A stretch of 64,000 nucleotides of DNA from Chrysomallon squamiferum (taxonomy: Eukaryota > Mollusca > Gastropoda > Neomphalida > Peltospiridae). A model generated the notes under the pieces. That model was not told the origin of the DNA. It made no database searches and saw nothing but the letters and a program-made list of their open reading frames with translations. Location of the stretch: positions 3,883,080-3,947,079 of the forward strand of contig CM022668.1 of the NCBI GenBank assembly GCA_012295275.1. Direction: 5' to 3'. Position numbers and translations under genes: made by a program. Each line of letters starts with the position of its first letter. Position 1 is the first letter of the stretch. Shown here piece by piece: positions 13,746 to 25,340 of this stretch.

Positions 13746-13964
13746 AGGGGGAAGGGGGATTCTTGTGTGTAAAGATAGAATAAACACGGCACGCCTAAGT
13801 TTTCCACATACAGAGAGAAATCTTTTTATTTTATCACTTATTTTTTCAGACAGTTTCAAACCAGCAGAACCATATGCTGTATGAATTGCAACATGAGTAT
13901 TTGTAATTTTAAACCTTAAAAAAAAAGAAGGAAATCCCAAAACCCGTTGATCTTAGACTCGACA

Positions 13965-14025
<61 letters not shown>

Positions 14026-17000
14026 GTAAATCTGAATGTATATGGTCGTCCGATACTGATAAACAGGATAACTTTTATTTTATTTTTTTAACATCTTAAT
14101 TTATTATCTCATTTTCTCCTCATCCACCTGTTGGAAATGTTCAAGGTACCTACAACAAGATTGGCCACATTCTTCTTGTTTAGTATTAGTGTTAAACTCG
14201 AAATATCTGCCAACACCTCTGATTAACCGGGAAACTTTTGTTTTGGAATTTTTAAATGTTCTTTTTAGTGGGTTGTGGTGTGGAAAATGAGAAATCGGTC
14301 ACGTTAAACAGACCAGCAAATAAATTATACATAAAACTACAACATATGGGAAACTTAAAATGGCCGCCCGAGCGGAAAGATCCGTTCTGCAATTAACTAA
14401 ACGAGCTCACAGATGCTAGGGAAACGGCTGTTTTGACGTATTTGATAAATTTTACATTTCAAGCCTTTCGGCTTCTATCGCCTATTCTACACTTGACGAA
14501 ATGGCACTACTGTGTGTAGAGCTCATTATCATTAGTTGTTATCACAAATAAACAGATGGCCTTTCGCTTATTTCAAGTAGCCAGCGGTCTGGTCAGAATA
14601 TTATGGTTTGAACTTTTGTTATCAGTAACTCTCCCCCACCACTAGTAATAAAAATTAAGAAGAAAACTTAGTAGTTAGTTCTGTAATAAATATCTTCGTT
14701 GCAGATTTTCATCAATCAAACATGAAACTTAGTAATTAAATTAACTTTTGTTCAAATGCGAACTATTTTGGGCGATATTCCGTTAATAAAAGAAATGACG
14801 AGGTTTTTGGGACAGTTAATCTCTTTCATTTCCTGATTGTTTTGGGGGAATATCTAAATTTTTAAACAATTTGAGATAACATAATTAAAGAATTACATAA
14901 TTTGTGATCTAAAACAGCCATGAACCTGGCAGTAGGCTTATTAGTTAATCTACACATTTTGCTGTGTCAGTGTAAACAACGATTAATACAAAACTGCAAA
15001 CTTTGATCTTCAATGTGATCATCGGTAAAAGATTTATCTTGTCATTTCAGAATATTTTTTTTACTTACCGGTAGTTATGGTAACACAGAAAATATTATAA
15101 ATGTATGTTAGTGTATGATGGCTGATGTTGAACGCGAACCCAGTAAAATGTGTCTTTAGGCGAACAATTGGACCTATTCAGATGGACGTCTTTGCGCGAG
15201 TCTGTTAGAGAACGCGTGTCATGTACAGTTTGATGTTCACAACCGTGTGCCTATCATAATTATAAATGTGATTCGGACGTTTCACCTCTAAGGTCAAACA
15301 TCCCATTTAAGTGTGAGAATCAGACGGTGTAGTTATATTTCAAATAAAAAATGCGTCAACCCTGACAACTGCTGGGAAAGAATGTTAAGAGCCACAATCA
15401 TGAAAAGTTGTTAGTAATTTTAAAGACAGTATGGACTGCTTGTTAAATCTATTCCTGGCTGTCGATGTTTTCTAACAACTGTTCGTTGGGCATTTTGGAA
15501 ATGCAGACTTTAAGTATAAATGTATGTACGTACAGGTGCGTGTCGGAGCACGCTCTTATTTACATGCATTTACAAACACATTATCCATGCATAATTTTTT
15601 TTTTTAAATATCACTTGTAATATGTAGATTTATTAAAAAACGTAATTAATAGTATTATAATAATGAGTAGAGGATTTGCAGAACATGTAAGTAAAGTAAT
15701 CATAATGATAAAAATGTACAGTATCCTGAAGAGAATCAGCCTTTTATTGTCACGTGAATGTTTCCGCAGTGACCCTAATTTGTGCACTTCAGCATGGGGC
15801 CTTTTCTATCCGTGTTAAAATAACTGTACGTCAATTACGGCTGTGTGAACGTTGGCTATGTTGCTAAAAGCTTCCTGGCTGGCAATTATTAATAATATTA
15901 ATGGTTTAATGGCATAAACTTTCGTCGTCTGCTCTGCTTGAATAAGCCGGGACGGCTGTCGGAAAGAACGACAGCGTTGTAGTTGACATTTAACGTAATT
16001 CAGAAATTATTTGTTATTATCATTCACACGAACAAGTCTACTTACTGAAGTGGAGATGAAGTTGCCAGCGAGTTACAATTATTTTATTTTTTCTGCTGTG
16101 CTATAAATACCGTACACACTTCTTAACATACGAATGTGAAAGAATTCAGGGTTGGTAAAAGAGAAATTAAATTCAGTATTTCATTCTGCTTTGTTTTTAT
16201 TTATTTTTTAAATATTTAAAACCTTTTTCTTTTTTTTCTTTTTTGTGATAGCTCTTTATTCGGGGAATAAATTTGTTCTATCAACAGAATCTTTAGAAAA
16301 AGTTTGTAAAATATTTCCTTTTCGTTCAAACCTCGAATGACACAAGTTTTCTCCCGTACCTGAACAGAATTAATTTTAATAAAGATGATATTCACTGGTA
16401 TGAATCACGGGTTAACGTCAAGGGTGAACTGCTCTTTCCGCTAGGTGATCGCTTTCGTCTGAAAACTTTTGAAAGCCTCAGGCGAGAAAAGGGCGGAAGT
16501 AAATGCTTAAAGTTGTTGACTTTTGTTCGCAAACATATTGACTCTGTTCATATTAAACATAATGGGCGGTAACTCGAGTACAGTGTATAAAGAATTTGTA
16601 TTTGTGAAACACCAGTTTTATTTAACGTTCATTACAGTATTAATATTCTGTTATAGAAAACATCTCAGTCATTAAATGAGATATGGTCGGATGGGGTTAT
16701 GTATAAAATTCTGGAAACGAAATAATCGATACTATATATGTGTACTATGTTTATTATGTTTTATTGTAATAAATTTGTCTACCATATAATCACCATTAGT
16801 AGTAGTAGTAGGAGGAGGAGGAGCACCACGTTAAGGCGTTTTGTTTTCTCTTCTTATATATATATAATTATTAAACAAAAATATAAGAAAAATATAAAAA
16901 CAAAATTCTCTTTGGTTTGTAAAATATTGGATTCCAAATTTTATCTTGTAAATCAGTAAATGCTATCATTATTTTTGATAATCTTACAATTTATAATACT

Positions 17001-17060
17001 GATGTTAGATAAGTAGGTCACCGATTTGTAATTACAAACTTTTCTTTTCTTTTCCAGGAA
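13746..17060. other. probable intron sequence before the single coding exon
   Basis: AT-rich sequence with a long (ATT)n microsatellite at about 13969-14022 and no supported exon. It ends in a clear polypyrimidine tract and acceptor (TTTTCTTTTCCAG) at 17048-17060. Confidence 0.5.
13969..14022 (+). repeat. (ATT)n microsatellite
   Basis: About 18 ATT units; one of many similar tracts in the window (others near 11530, 12291, 21036-21600, 24766, 34929, 48709, 48866 and 49479). Confidence 0.95.
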
Positions 17061-17131
17061 TTAAAAAAGACAAATCGAACTGAGGATTTTACAGAAAGTA
17101 ATTTGAAAGCTACATAACACATTTACACAAA

Positions 17132-18049
17132 ATGGCGGAAGCGGAAGTGGCGCAACCTCCTTCAGTTACTGAGGACATTCCAAAAGAAGACACTAAGGTG
17201 GCAAACAATGTTTCGCCCACCACGGAGACGTCTAAAACAGACGGAATGATGAACGGAGAGGAAGAAACAAAGGTGGAGGGAGAGAACAAAGAAAAGGCAG
17301 CAGAAAACGAAGTAGTGGAAAATGGCGAAAAGGAAGAAAATAAAAAAGAAGAAACGACTGCAGAAATGGGGTCTCCTAAGGCCAAGAAAGACAAAAAACC
17401 TTCCAAAATAGCAAGTTTTTTGAGAAAGTTCAGTTGTACCAGCGGAGAGCCTGACGAAAATATTAACCCTGAGTCAAAACCTTTGGAAAAGAATAACCAT
17501 AGCGATTCTAAACCGAAAGCTAATGGTAAGGAGAAGAAGAAAAAAGACAAGAAAAATAACGAAGAGGAGAAATCAGGTGATGCCACTGCAGAAGAGAATA
17601 AAGAAAAAGAAAACGTAGTGGCCAGTGAAGAAGTGAAGGTTGTCATCACTGAGGCAGAGGAAGTGAAAGTGAACGGGGAGGTTAACGAAGAGGAAGTTGC
17701 TAAGGAGACAAAAGAAGAGGTTAAAGAAAGCGCAGCCGCACCGGTTGTCAATGGAGATGCTTCTGATGAGAAAAGTGCGGAAAAAGGAGACAACGAGGAG
17801 ACTGAGGTGAAGGTAATTGAGGAGGTGGTCACTGTGCCCAATGTAGAAGGACTTGTTTCTGAAAACAAGGGACAGCCTGAAGGGTCAGCCGTCGTAGAGG
17901 AGCCTGTCCTGGAGCACCATGAACCACCGTCTGAAGCACCTCCACCGGTTCCCGAGAAACCAGCAGAAACTGCGCCTGCTTCAGAGAAATCCACTTCTGA
18001 AAAGGCAGCTCCTACGGAAGAGAGCGTTCCTGCAGAGGAAAGCAAGTGA
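17132..18049 (+). CDS. acidic Lys/Glu-rich disordered protein with a basic amphipathic segment
   Basis: A 305-residue protein encoded in one exon. The exon starts at 17061 after a good acceptor, so the first ~70 bases are 5' UTR. The ATG at 17132 sits in a favourable context (AAAATGG). The chain is dominated by E, K, A, S, T and V and should be intrinsically disordered; it has no signal peptide or membrane segment. One short region, about residues 83-102 (core KIASFLRKFSC), is basic and amphipathic and resembles the membrane/calmodulin-binding effector segment of MARCKS/BASP-type proteins. A PPPVPEKP motif at about 270-277 is a possible SH3 ligand. There is no N-terminal MG myristoylation signal, so this is not a canonical MARCKS. 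I infer a cortical or membrane-associated scaffold but cannot assign an orthologue. A mirror frame on the opposite strand is a shadow of the GAA-rich codons. Confidence 0.85.
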   Translation: MAEAEVAQPPSVTEDIPKEDTKVANNVSPTTETSKTDGMMNGEEETKVEGENKEKAAENEVVENGEKEENKKEETTAEMGSPKAKKDKKPSKIASFLRKFSCTSGEPDENINPESKPLEKNNHSDSKPKANGKEKKKKDKKNNEEEKSGDATAEENKEKENVVASEEVKVVITEAEEVKVNGEVNEEEVAKETKEEVKESAAAPVVNGDASDEKSAEKGDNEETEVKVIEEVVTVPNVEGLVSENKGQPEGSAVVEEPVLEHHEPPSEAPPPVPEKPAETAPASEKSTSEKAAPTEESVPAEESK

Positions 18050-18068
18050 AAACATGTTTATAATTAAG

Positions 18069-18759
18069 GTATGAAACCCTTTTTCTCAGTCACATCGCAA
18101 AGAAAGAAATAGGCTTCATCTGTAGATTGGGCTTTCTTTCTTTCTGTTTGTTTGTTTTATTTTGTTTACTAATTCTTTTATTGTTATTTTATTTAATCGA
18201 CATTAATTCCTTTTTATAACTTTTTTTTTTTTCTTTTTTTTTTAGCATTTAATTAATTTTTTGTAACCTTTTCAACCATAGACATTTTTTTTTTTTTAGA
18301 CTACTTATAAGATAATAAAATAACGTTCGAAAGATTTTATAAAAATATTACTGTGGGTACCTGCTTTGCGCCTTCTGTTATTTTTGTTTTGTTTGGGGTT
18401 ACCCTTTGGTAACTTTTTTCTCTCTGTCTGTGCTCTTCTGCTAAGTAGAGAAAAGATAAAATTACAGTTTAACTGGATTGTCAGTTTGACGTTAGCAGTC
18501 ACCAAGCAAATGGAATTTAGAAAACAGGTTTGCTGTCTGAAGAAAGTGTCAGTTTCTAATTACCTGACAGTTTTGTCAGCGATACAACAAATAACGTGAA
18601 AACAGGTCGGTTAATAATAAAAAAATAGATCCTATTGGAAATATGTTTATTTGTTTGTGTATAGCAGGCGAAAATGCACTTGGGTATCTTTTGTTAGTAA
18701 ATTAACGAAGACGCCGATGATTATATTAGTGAAACTGTAAAATAATAATAATAATAATA

Positions 18760-18800
<41 letters not shown>

Positions 18801-19064
18801 GACCTCAGAAAAGATCTGATCGATTAGTATCAACCGCCATGTTTTGGGGTTTTTTTTATATCGGGAGTCGGTGAATACAATTTTTTTTTACTGGGAAAAA
18901 TAAATGGTCGTCCGAGTAAAATGTGTATTAAATAAATTTTAGAAACTGTTATCATTTGTTCTTATTTTTCTAACATTGCTGTGTAAATTTGCTCTGCAGA
19001 ACGATTTTATTAATCTGTTTTTATCTAGGCTCATTAATAACTGATAATGCCTCTGTACTTTCAG
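18069..19064 (+). other. possible 3' UTR intron
   Basis: Nineteen bases after the stop codon there is a donor-like AAG/GTATGA (18066-18073), and a good acceptor (TGTACTTTCAG) ends at 19064. A 3' UTR intron this close to the stop would not be expected to trigger nonsense-mediated decay. The interval contains an (AAT)n/(ATT)n inverted microsatellite at 18741-18799. Splicing is inferred; simple read-through of the exon is equally possible. Confidence 0.3.
18741..18799 (+). repeat. (AAT)n/(ATT)n inverted microsatellite
   Basis: About six to seven AAT units run directly into about thirteen ATT units, so the tract can fold on itself as a hairpin. Confidence 0.9.
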
Positions 19065-21248
19065 GTCAGCATGGAGGCGAGGAGCGTTACGTGCTTGTAA
19101 CATTGTGGGAGTTGAACGTTTTTGTGTTCATTTTGTGCTAGTAAACGAAGGGAGACAACTAATTGCGGTATCTGAATCAACATGTTTGATGTTGACGTAG
19201 ATACACTACAGTACTTACATCGTCGTGTTTTATTTTTTTATTTTAGATCACAAAGTAAAAACTGCTGACTCTGGTGGAATGGAATCGTATTTGTACTGCC
19301 ATTTTAAATTAAGAATCTGTATTCAGTATATTTTCTAACAGTATTGTATTGGCCTCTTTTCATGTCGTTTTTTAACAAAGAAAAAATCATTTTTAATCCC
19401 AGAATGTTTATACATTTTTTAGCAAAATTTTTAATGCAAGAATGTACATTTTACACATCTTTTTACAAATACCAGCAATTTATTTTCCCAAGTGCCATCT
19501 GTTGGGCGATTTCATGTAAGAATTAACATCATTTCCATTACGGTTAAGTAACTCAGTTGTCGCTTTATGGAGTCCAAGCACATTCCAACAAAGTCGCCGT
19601 AGGGACCAGTTAACTCGCTTCAATTAACAATCCATTTGTGCGCTGGACCATTCAATTATAATTTGTAAACAAATACTTTTGGCGCTTATTTGTTAACGTT
19701 TTGATGCTTTTTAATTTTGGGGATTTCACTGTAGCAGATGTTTCTGAAGTCAGTATACGTAACATTGGTGTAAAATTTGATAAAAATTAACGAAAATATT
19801 TTTTGTCATCTTTAGCCCATTACTTTTATAATTTTTATTGTTTTCGATGTCCATCTGGTTCAGTTTGATGCTTTTATAGTAAGTTAATCGCTTGTTCATT
19901 TAATTTCAATTTTTTATTAATGACTTTAGAGGACAAAAACATATTGTTCAAAAGTTATATCGGACCAAACGATGACATTCCCGAGTCTGTAAATTCCGAT
20001 ATATTTGCAGACTAAATTTTGATGAATGCGTTTTAGGGAGAAACTGCCATTGCTAAATTTGTACATTTAGATAAAAACACGTGTTTCGACTGGTAAAAGA
20101 AATGAATGCAATGTATGGCTGAAATTTGCTCATAAAATTAATTTTTAATCCGCATAGACTAACTATAAATATTATCAAGATCCGTGTGCATTTATCGCAT
20201 TTATTTTCACAAAATATTTTTTTATTATTATTATTTACAATCTACTAAGAAATGATATGCGCCAGTAACAGGTAGGCCTATAAGAAATGATTTTTAATGT
20301 ATTTGTGAAATGATGTTTACATTCTTAGAAAATGCTCAATGGTTTAGTCATTTTTAGAATATTTCAGATTTTTATTTCAACAGATCACGGAGAAATAAAA
20401 CATTTGTAATTCATTATGTTTTTAGTCGAGGTCACAGTTTGATTATAATTTATTTTAAAACTATTATTAATATTATTATAATTATTTACTGCCTTTTTTC
20501 TTTCGATTGTTCATTGTAACACCATCATTGCTCAAGTTTTATACATGGTTTATACAATAGCCGTGCTCAAGCTCGAACATCCTTATTAATATTATAGGTT
20601 AAAAGGTGAATCATATTTCTTGTAAAGCCAGAAGACTAGGCAGCCACATAAAGTACACTTCCATTTAACGAAATAAATCTTCAGTCTGTATTTTGGATCA
20701 TTAAAAATCATCAATTTATTTTTCATTTTATTTTGTTATATGTGTGTGTTATGTAAACATACGAATAACATTCATGATGTTTATCAGTGCAGCAATATTA
20801 AGAAATGTAAGATTTTTTGGTTATGATATAAGACACTAAATTCTGATGAAGTGCTGCTTTAGTGAAAGGCTAACATGTTACCTAACTACTGATTAGCACA
20901 TCGATATAACCTTGAGATGTGCACGAAATCAAAAACAGTTCGTCATTTCCGGTTGCAAGTATTGTCGTTATGGCTTTTGTTACGTAGTGCCATCAATAAA
21001 TGTAGAACTTAAAAAATGCCATGATCTGGCCTGTAGAATTATTATTATTATTATTATTATTAATCTGAAAGGTGAAATAACAAAAAAAAAAAAAAAACCC
21101 AACAAATTAAATATATAAATAAAAAGTAGTAATAATTTTAATGTGGATACAAAACTGTTTTTTTAACTTGACATGTAAGGGTTTGGCCTATTTCCTTTTC
21201 CTGTATTTTATTTTTTATTGTTACTACGCACTGACAAGTTTGTAAATG

Positions 21249-21280
<32 letters not shown>

Positions 21281-21393
21281 TAATATTTCAGTTTCTTGTG
21301 TTTTGGTTTGTAGCCGTCATTGCGGCTTGCCGTTAGTTTACTGTACATAGTATTTTATTATAGTATTTAAATTTTATAGTTGTATTCATTAGA

Positions 21394-21397
<4 letters not shown>

Positions 21398-21447
<50 letters not shown>

Positions 21448-21557
21448 GAATTACAGCTGAAACATTTGAAAACGTGTGCACAGGAAGAGATTTGTAAGAT
21501 TGTCTTAACTGTATAAAGTTGGATGCGATGCGAGGACGTGTTGAGCAGTTTCAGTCT

Positions 21558-21600
<43 letters not shown>
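21398..21600 (+). repeat. paired (ATT)n microsatellites
   Basis: Two ATT tracts at about 21398-21448 and 21561-21600, separated by roughly 110 bp of unique sequence; a long minus-strand frame through them is a low-complexity poly-Ile artefact. Confidence 0.9.
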
Positions 21601-21602
<2 letters not shown>

Positions 21603-23662
21603 GCACTGGCAGGGAATGATAAGGGCGTTTGTACTTAAATAACATTTCATTTAGCGGTTGAAGGCTGGACGACGTGTTGGCCATCTCCTGCCAATGAAAT
21701 GTATTTCAAGTATGACAGATTTTTCCACCACTGAAACAATTAGAGCGATGTATCCTTCAGCATCACGCCAACAATATTTTGTATTATTTCACTTTTGTAT
21801 ACATTGCTTTGCCTTCCATGTTGCCTGTTAATATACCGAAAACGACAATAGCCATTTTAAAGTTTATCATATTTTATAACATTCTTGAATATACGTGTTT
21901 ACCACTATCCTTCGATGTTTGTACTATGATCTGAAAAAAATAAGTTTTAGATAGGTTTCTTTTTATGCTTCATATACCAAAAATGTCACAGGTGTGTTTT
22001 TAGCAGATTCATAATGTGAGTGCCGGTGCTTCATCATCAGTAATACAGTTGCATGGGGAATGTGCTTTGGTAACCTCGTCAGTTCACTTTTTTGGAAAAC
22101 ATATTTCGTAATAAATCCATGTTGTAACATTCGAAAAACCTCGGCATTTTACGTCAAAACGACGCAAAATGACGAGCAGTTTCGCAATCACTTGCCGCTG
22201 CTACTGCTGCTTGTCATCGTTCGACCTTTTGGGTGACCTTTCACTCATAAACGGTAACTGGTGCTTTTATTTAAACCCTTTTGTATCAATGTTTTATTTA
22301 TCTTTTTTTCCTGTTCATTTTTATCCAACATTATTTTTTCATGGCGATGTCAGGATTCGTAAATTGAAAACAAACACATGAATGACGTCATTCCCACAAG
22401 TTTTGTAAATCAGAAAGATTGCGGTCTCTTCCCTTCATTATAGTTCGCTAAGAGAGACGGAAAAAATTCATTTGCTTCTCATCTAAAGTGACACAAACGT
22501 GGTAGTCTGTTCTGTGGCTTGTTGTATACGTGTTAATAACAATAAAATTTTCATTTAAAAACTAATTTAACTGTATTTTATTTTCTGTGTACCGACTTAA
22601 ATGCGACTTGTGTATGAAACTAGTTTTAACATTATAGAAATTTCAAAACTCGAGCATTTTATAAATGAAATCGTTTGTTTTTAAAACGGAGAAGTAATAT
22701 CGCGCTTCTTATTTTTTTTTATTATCTATTTTTTTTTTTTTTTTAATTCTTTTTATATTTTTGTCATATTCACTAAATGAAAAATATGTTGTGATATGGA
22801 GGCGTAATATGGTTTCGAATGAAAGAAAAACACGTCGACTACATAAGTAAATCATAAGTCTCTTTTAGAAAGGACTGGTTCACTGTCGTTTATTAAGTTG
22901 GTACGTCATTGTACATTGGTCTCCCATTTTGATTCTCGCAACATTACTGCAAACATCTGTTTATCATGTTTTCATGTTTGTGTTGGTTTTTGCAGCTACA
23001 CATTTTTACAATGTACTTTTAAGAATGCTTTTGTAAAATAAAATAATTTTAAAACTTACAGATGGTTTTGTTCGTGCTTCTTTTCTAAGGTGAATATTTT
23101 CGTGAAATAAAATATTTGAAAAAGTGTTAATGTCGATGAAGTAAAATGAACGTACGATGTATTTGCCGATGATTGTCGATCATATAAGATGGTAGAACAC
23201 GCTATTCTAGTGCTGCAGTTAACTGAAGATAGTTAATAGTGAAAAAACAAATTTACTTACGTGAATCGTTTAAAGGTGACATCACCGATTTTGATGAAGA
23301 CGAAATTCTATCATTTCACGAGTAACGAGTAAGAAGTAGAAATATTAAGAAGAAAAACTTTGCCACTAAAACAAGTGATATATGTAGTCCTAAGCCAATC
23401 TACCAGTGTTTCGTTGATTCTATTATGACGTCACAAAAAAGTTTTACTATCTTTGCAATAATAATAATAATAATAATAACAATAAAATAAAAATCGATAT
23501 TATATATAAATATAGTAAGTGTTTCATATCAGTCACTAATAATAAATATTTGTGACACTCTCGCTGAATACGTTTTCAGTTTTTACAGGACATGAAAAAA
23601 AATTAATAATTATTTCATTGGAGAAAAGTGATCATTTGTTATATCTACAAAAATAATAATAA

Positions 23663-23693
<31 letters not shown>

Positions 23694-24765
23694 AAGAAGA
23701 AGAAGGAATAACAAAATAAATATCGCTTTCCTGAAGTACATAATTCTATAAAGATAATAAATGTTTGAAATTTATCATCTTTACTAAATATGTATTATTT
23801 ATTACGATATTTCAGATAAAAATGTCAGATGAAAGTAGCATCATTTTATTTTCATTACTATTTAAAACACTAAGACAGCTGAAAATAATTTTCATATTAA
23901 ATTATAAAAACAAATATACGATAAAATGAACTCTGGACGGTACAAATACATTTTAGGAAAATTCCAGTTATTACATTTTTCTGTAATATAATTAGTAGAC
24001 GAATGTTAGTCTTGCACACATTCCAAAATAAATTTAATCCTTGACGATTATTTTCAACCATGTCACTAAATCTGACAGTGCTGGTATGTCTAAACTCATA
24101 TTTTTCTTTCTTTCTTTTTTTTTGTTTCCAGTGATTGTTTTTTCCAAAGTCTCGTCTGAGATGACTAAGTTGTTACAGGTAAACTTTAATACAATCACTC
24201 TAACCTGGAAAACATTTCCAATAATCGTATTAATTTCTTGTTAATAAGCCATACATTGGAAATGTATAAAACATAAATATCATCTTCAGCAGTAATATTA
24301 ATTAGTACAAAATATATTGTTATAATAAAAAACAGAAACAAGAATAACGATGAGCAATCTAGCTCATGCGTATTAATACTTTGCATCGTGTTGTTAAGCT
24401 GAATCCAGTTTATTTCATCCTATAATGGTTATTACAATTTAAATAAATGTATGTTTCAAAATTTGAAGTATATAATCATACATTATTATGTTGATAACAT
24501 GCTTCAAGCGTATCAAATTCTGTCTGACTACCAGTGAAAAATTTTAATTAGGAAATTATTTCCAGTTCGTAGACAGGTGAAGATTATTTATCTGAAGTTT
24601 TCGAGAAACGCGACAGTGAGTTTTAGAGATGTCACAAAACATCAGCATCACAGGATCATCTACTGTGATAATTACTTTATTACAAGCTCAACAAGTTTAT
24701 CATCAGTTTGAAGAGACGAAATCTTCATTTATAGGCTAACTGAATTGCTATTAATTTACAAAAAC

Positions 24766-24838
<73 letters not shown>

Positions 24839-24839
24839 A
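24766..24839 (+). repeat. (AAT)n-(AAAT)n microsatellite
   Basis: An AAT run passing into an AAAT run. Confidence 0.95.
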
Positions 24840-25130
24840 ATCGAATTCTGCATTCAGGTCAGGTTATTTCGGTATGGTGCAGTTAAATAACATTACCACG
24901 AATTATTATTATACACAGGATATTTCTGCGGAGAGAAACAACATTGACTCTGAAAACAAATTTGTTCAATTTGATGGAATATAAATATATTCGCCTTCCA
25001 ACTCTTGAATATCAAAGACTAAATTCAATACCTAAGTCTGAAAGATATTTTATTTATCCCCGTCCATAATTCAGTGGTAAACGAACATCAAAGGATATGA
25101 TATAAAAAATAAAGCAGAAAAACTGAATAT

Positions 25131-25136
<6 letters not shown>

Positions 25137-25219
<83 letters not shown>
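25137..25219 (+). repeat. (GA)n microsatellite, about 41 units
   Basis: A perfect GA dinucleotide run just upstream of GKAP1. Its position, 120 bp before the start codon, places it in or next to the promoter or a 5' UTR intron. Confidence 0.95.
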
Positions 25220-25222
<3 letters not shown>

Positions 25223-25340
25223 CAAGCAGCTATAATGTATAATTTATTCGCATATATGCTAAAAATTGCCTAACCCCGTTTTAGTGCTGTTCGAGAAATG
25301 TCAAGAGGAAATTTAAAAGAGTTATCTCCCCACCACATGG

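Larger units (their letters stand above)
19065..25130. other. 3' UTR/intergenic stretch with microsatellites
   Basis: No convincing exon. The left part may be the 3' UTR of the acidic-protein gene; AATAAA-type signals occur near 22540 and 23036. It includes four (ATT)n tracts (about 21036-21062, 21250-21281, 21398-21448 and 21561-21600), a (GAA)n tract at 23666-23705, an (AAT)n-(AAAT)n tract at 24766-24839, and CRE-type palindromes at 22383-22390 and 23426-23433. A short frame opening at 22169 ends near a donor-like sequence but has no partner exon. Confidence 0.4.

Noticed and set aside
17110-18045. 311-codon minus-strand frame opposite the acidic protein
   Set aside because: It is the mirror of GAA/AAG-rich sense codons and reads as Ser/Phe-rich low complexity; the plus frame has the better start context, splice acceptor and composition.
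21333-21650. 105-codon minus frame
   Set aside because: Most of it is poly-Ile from two ATT microsatellites.
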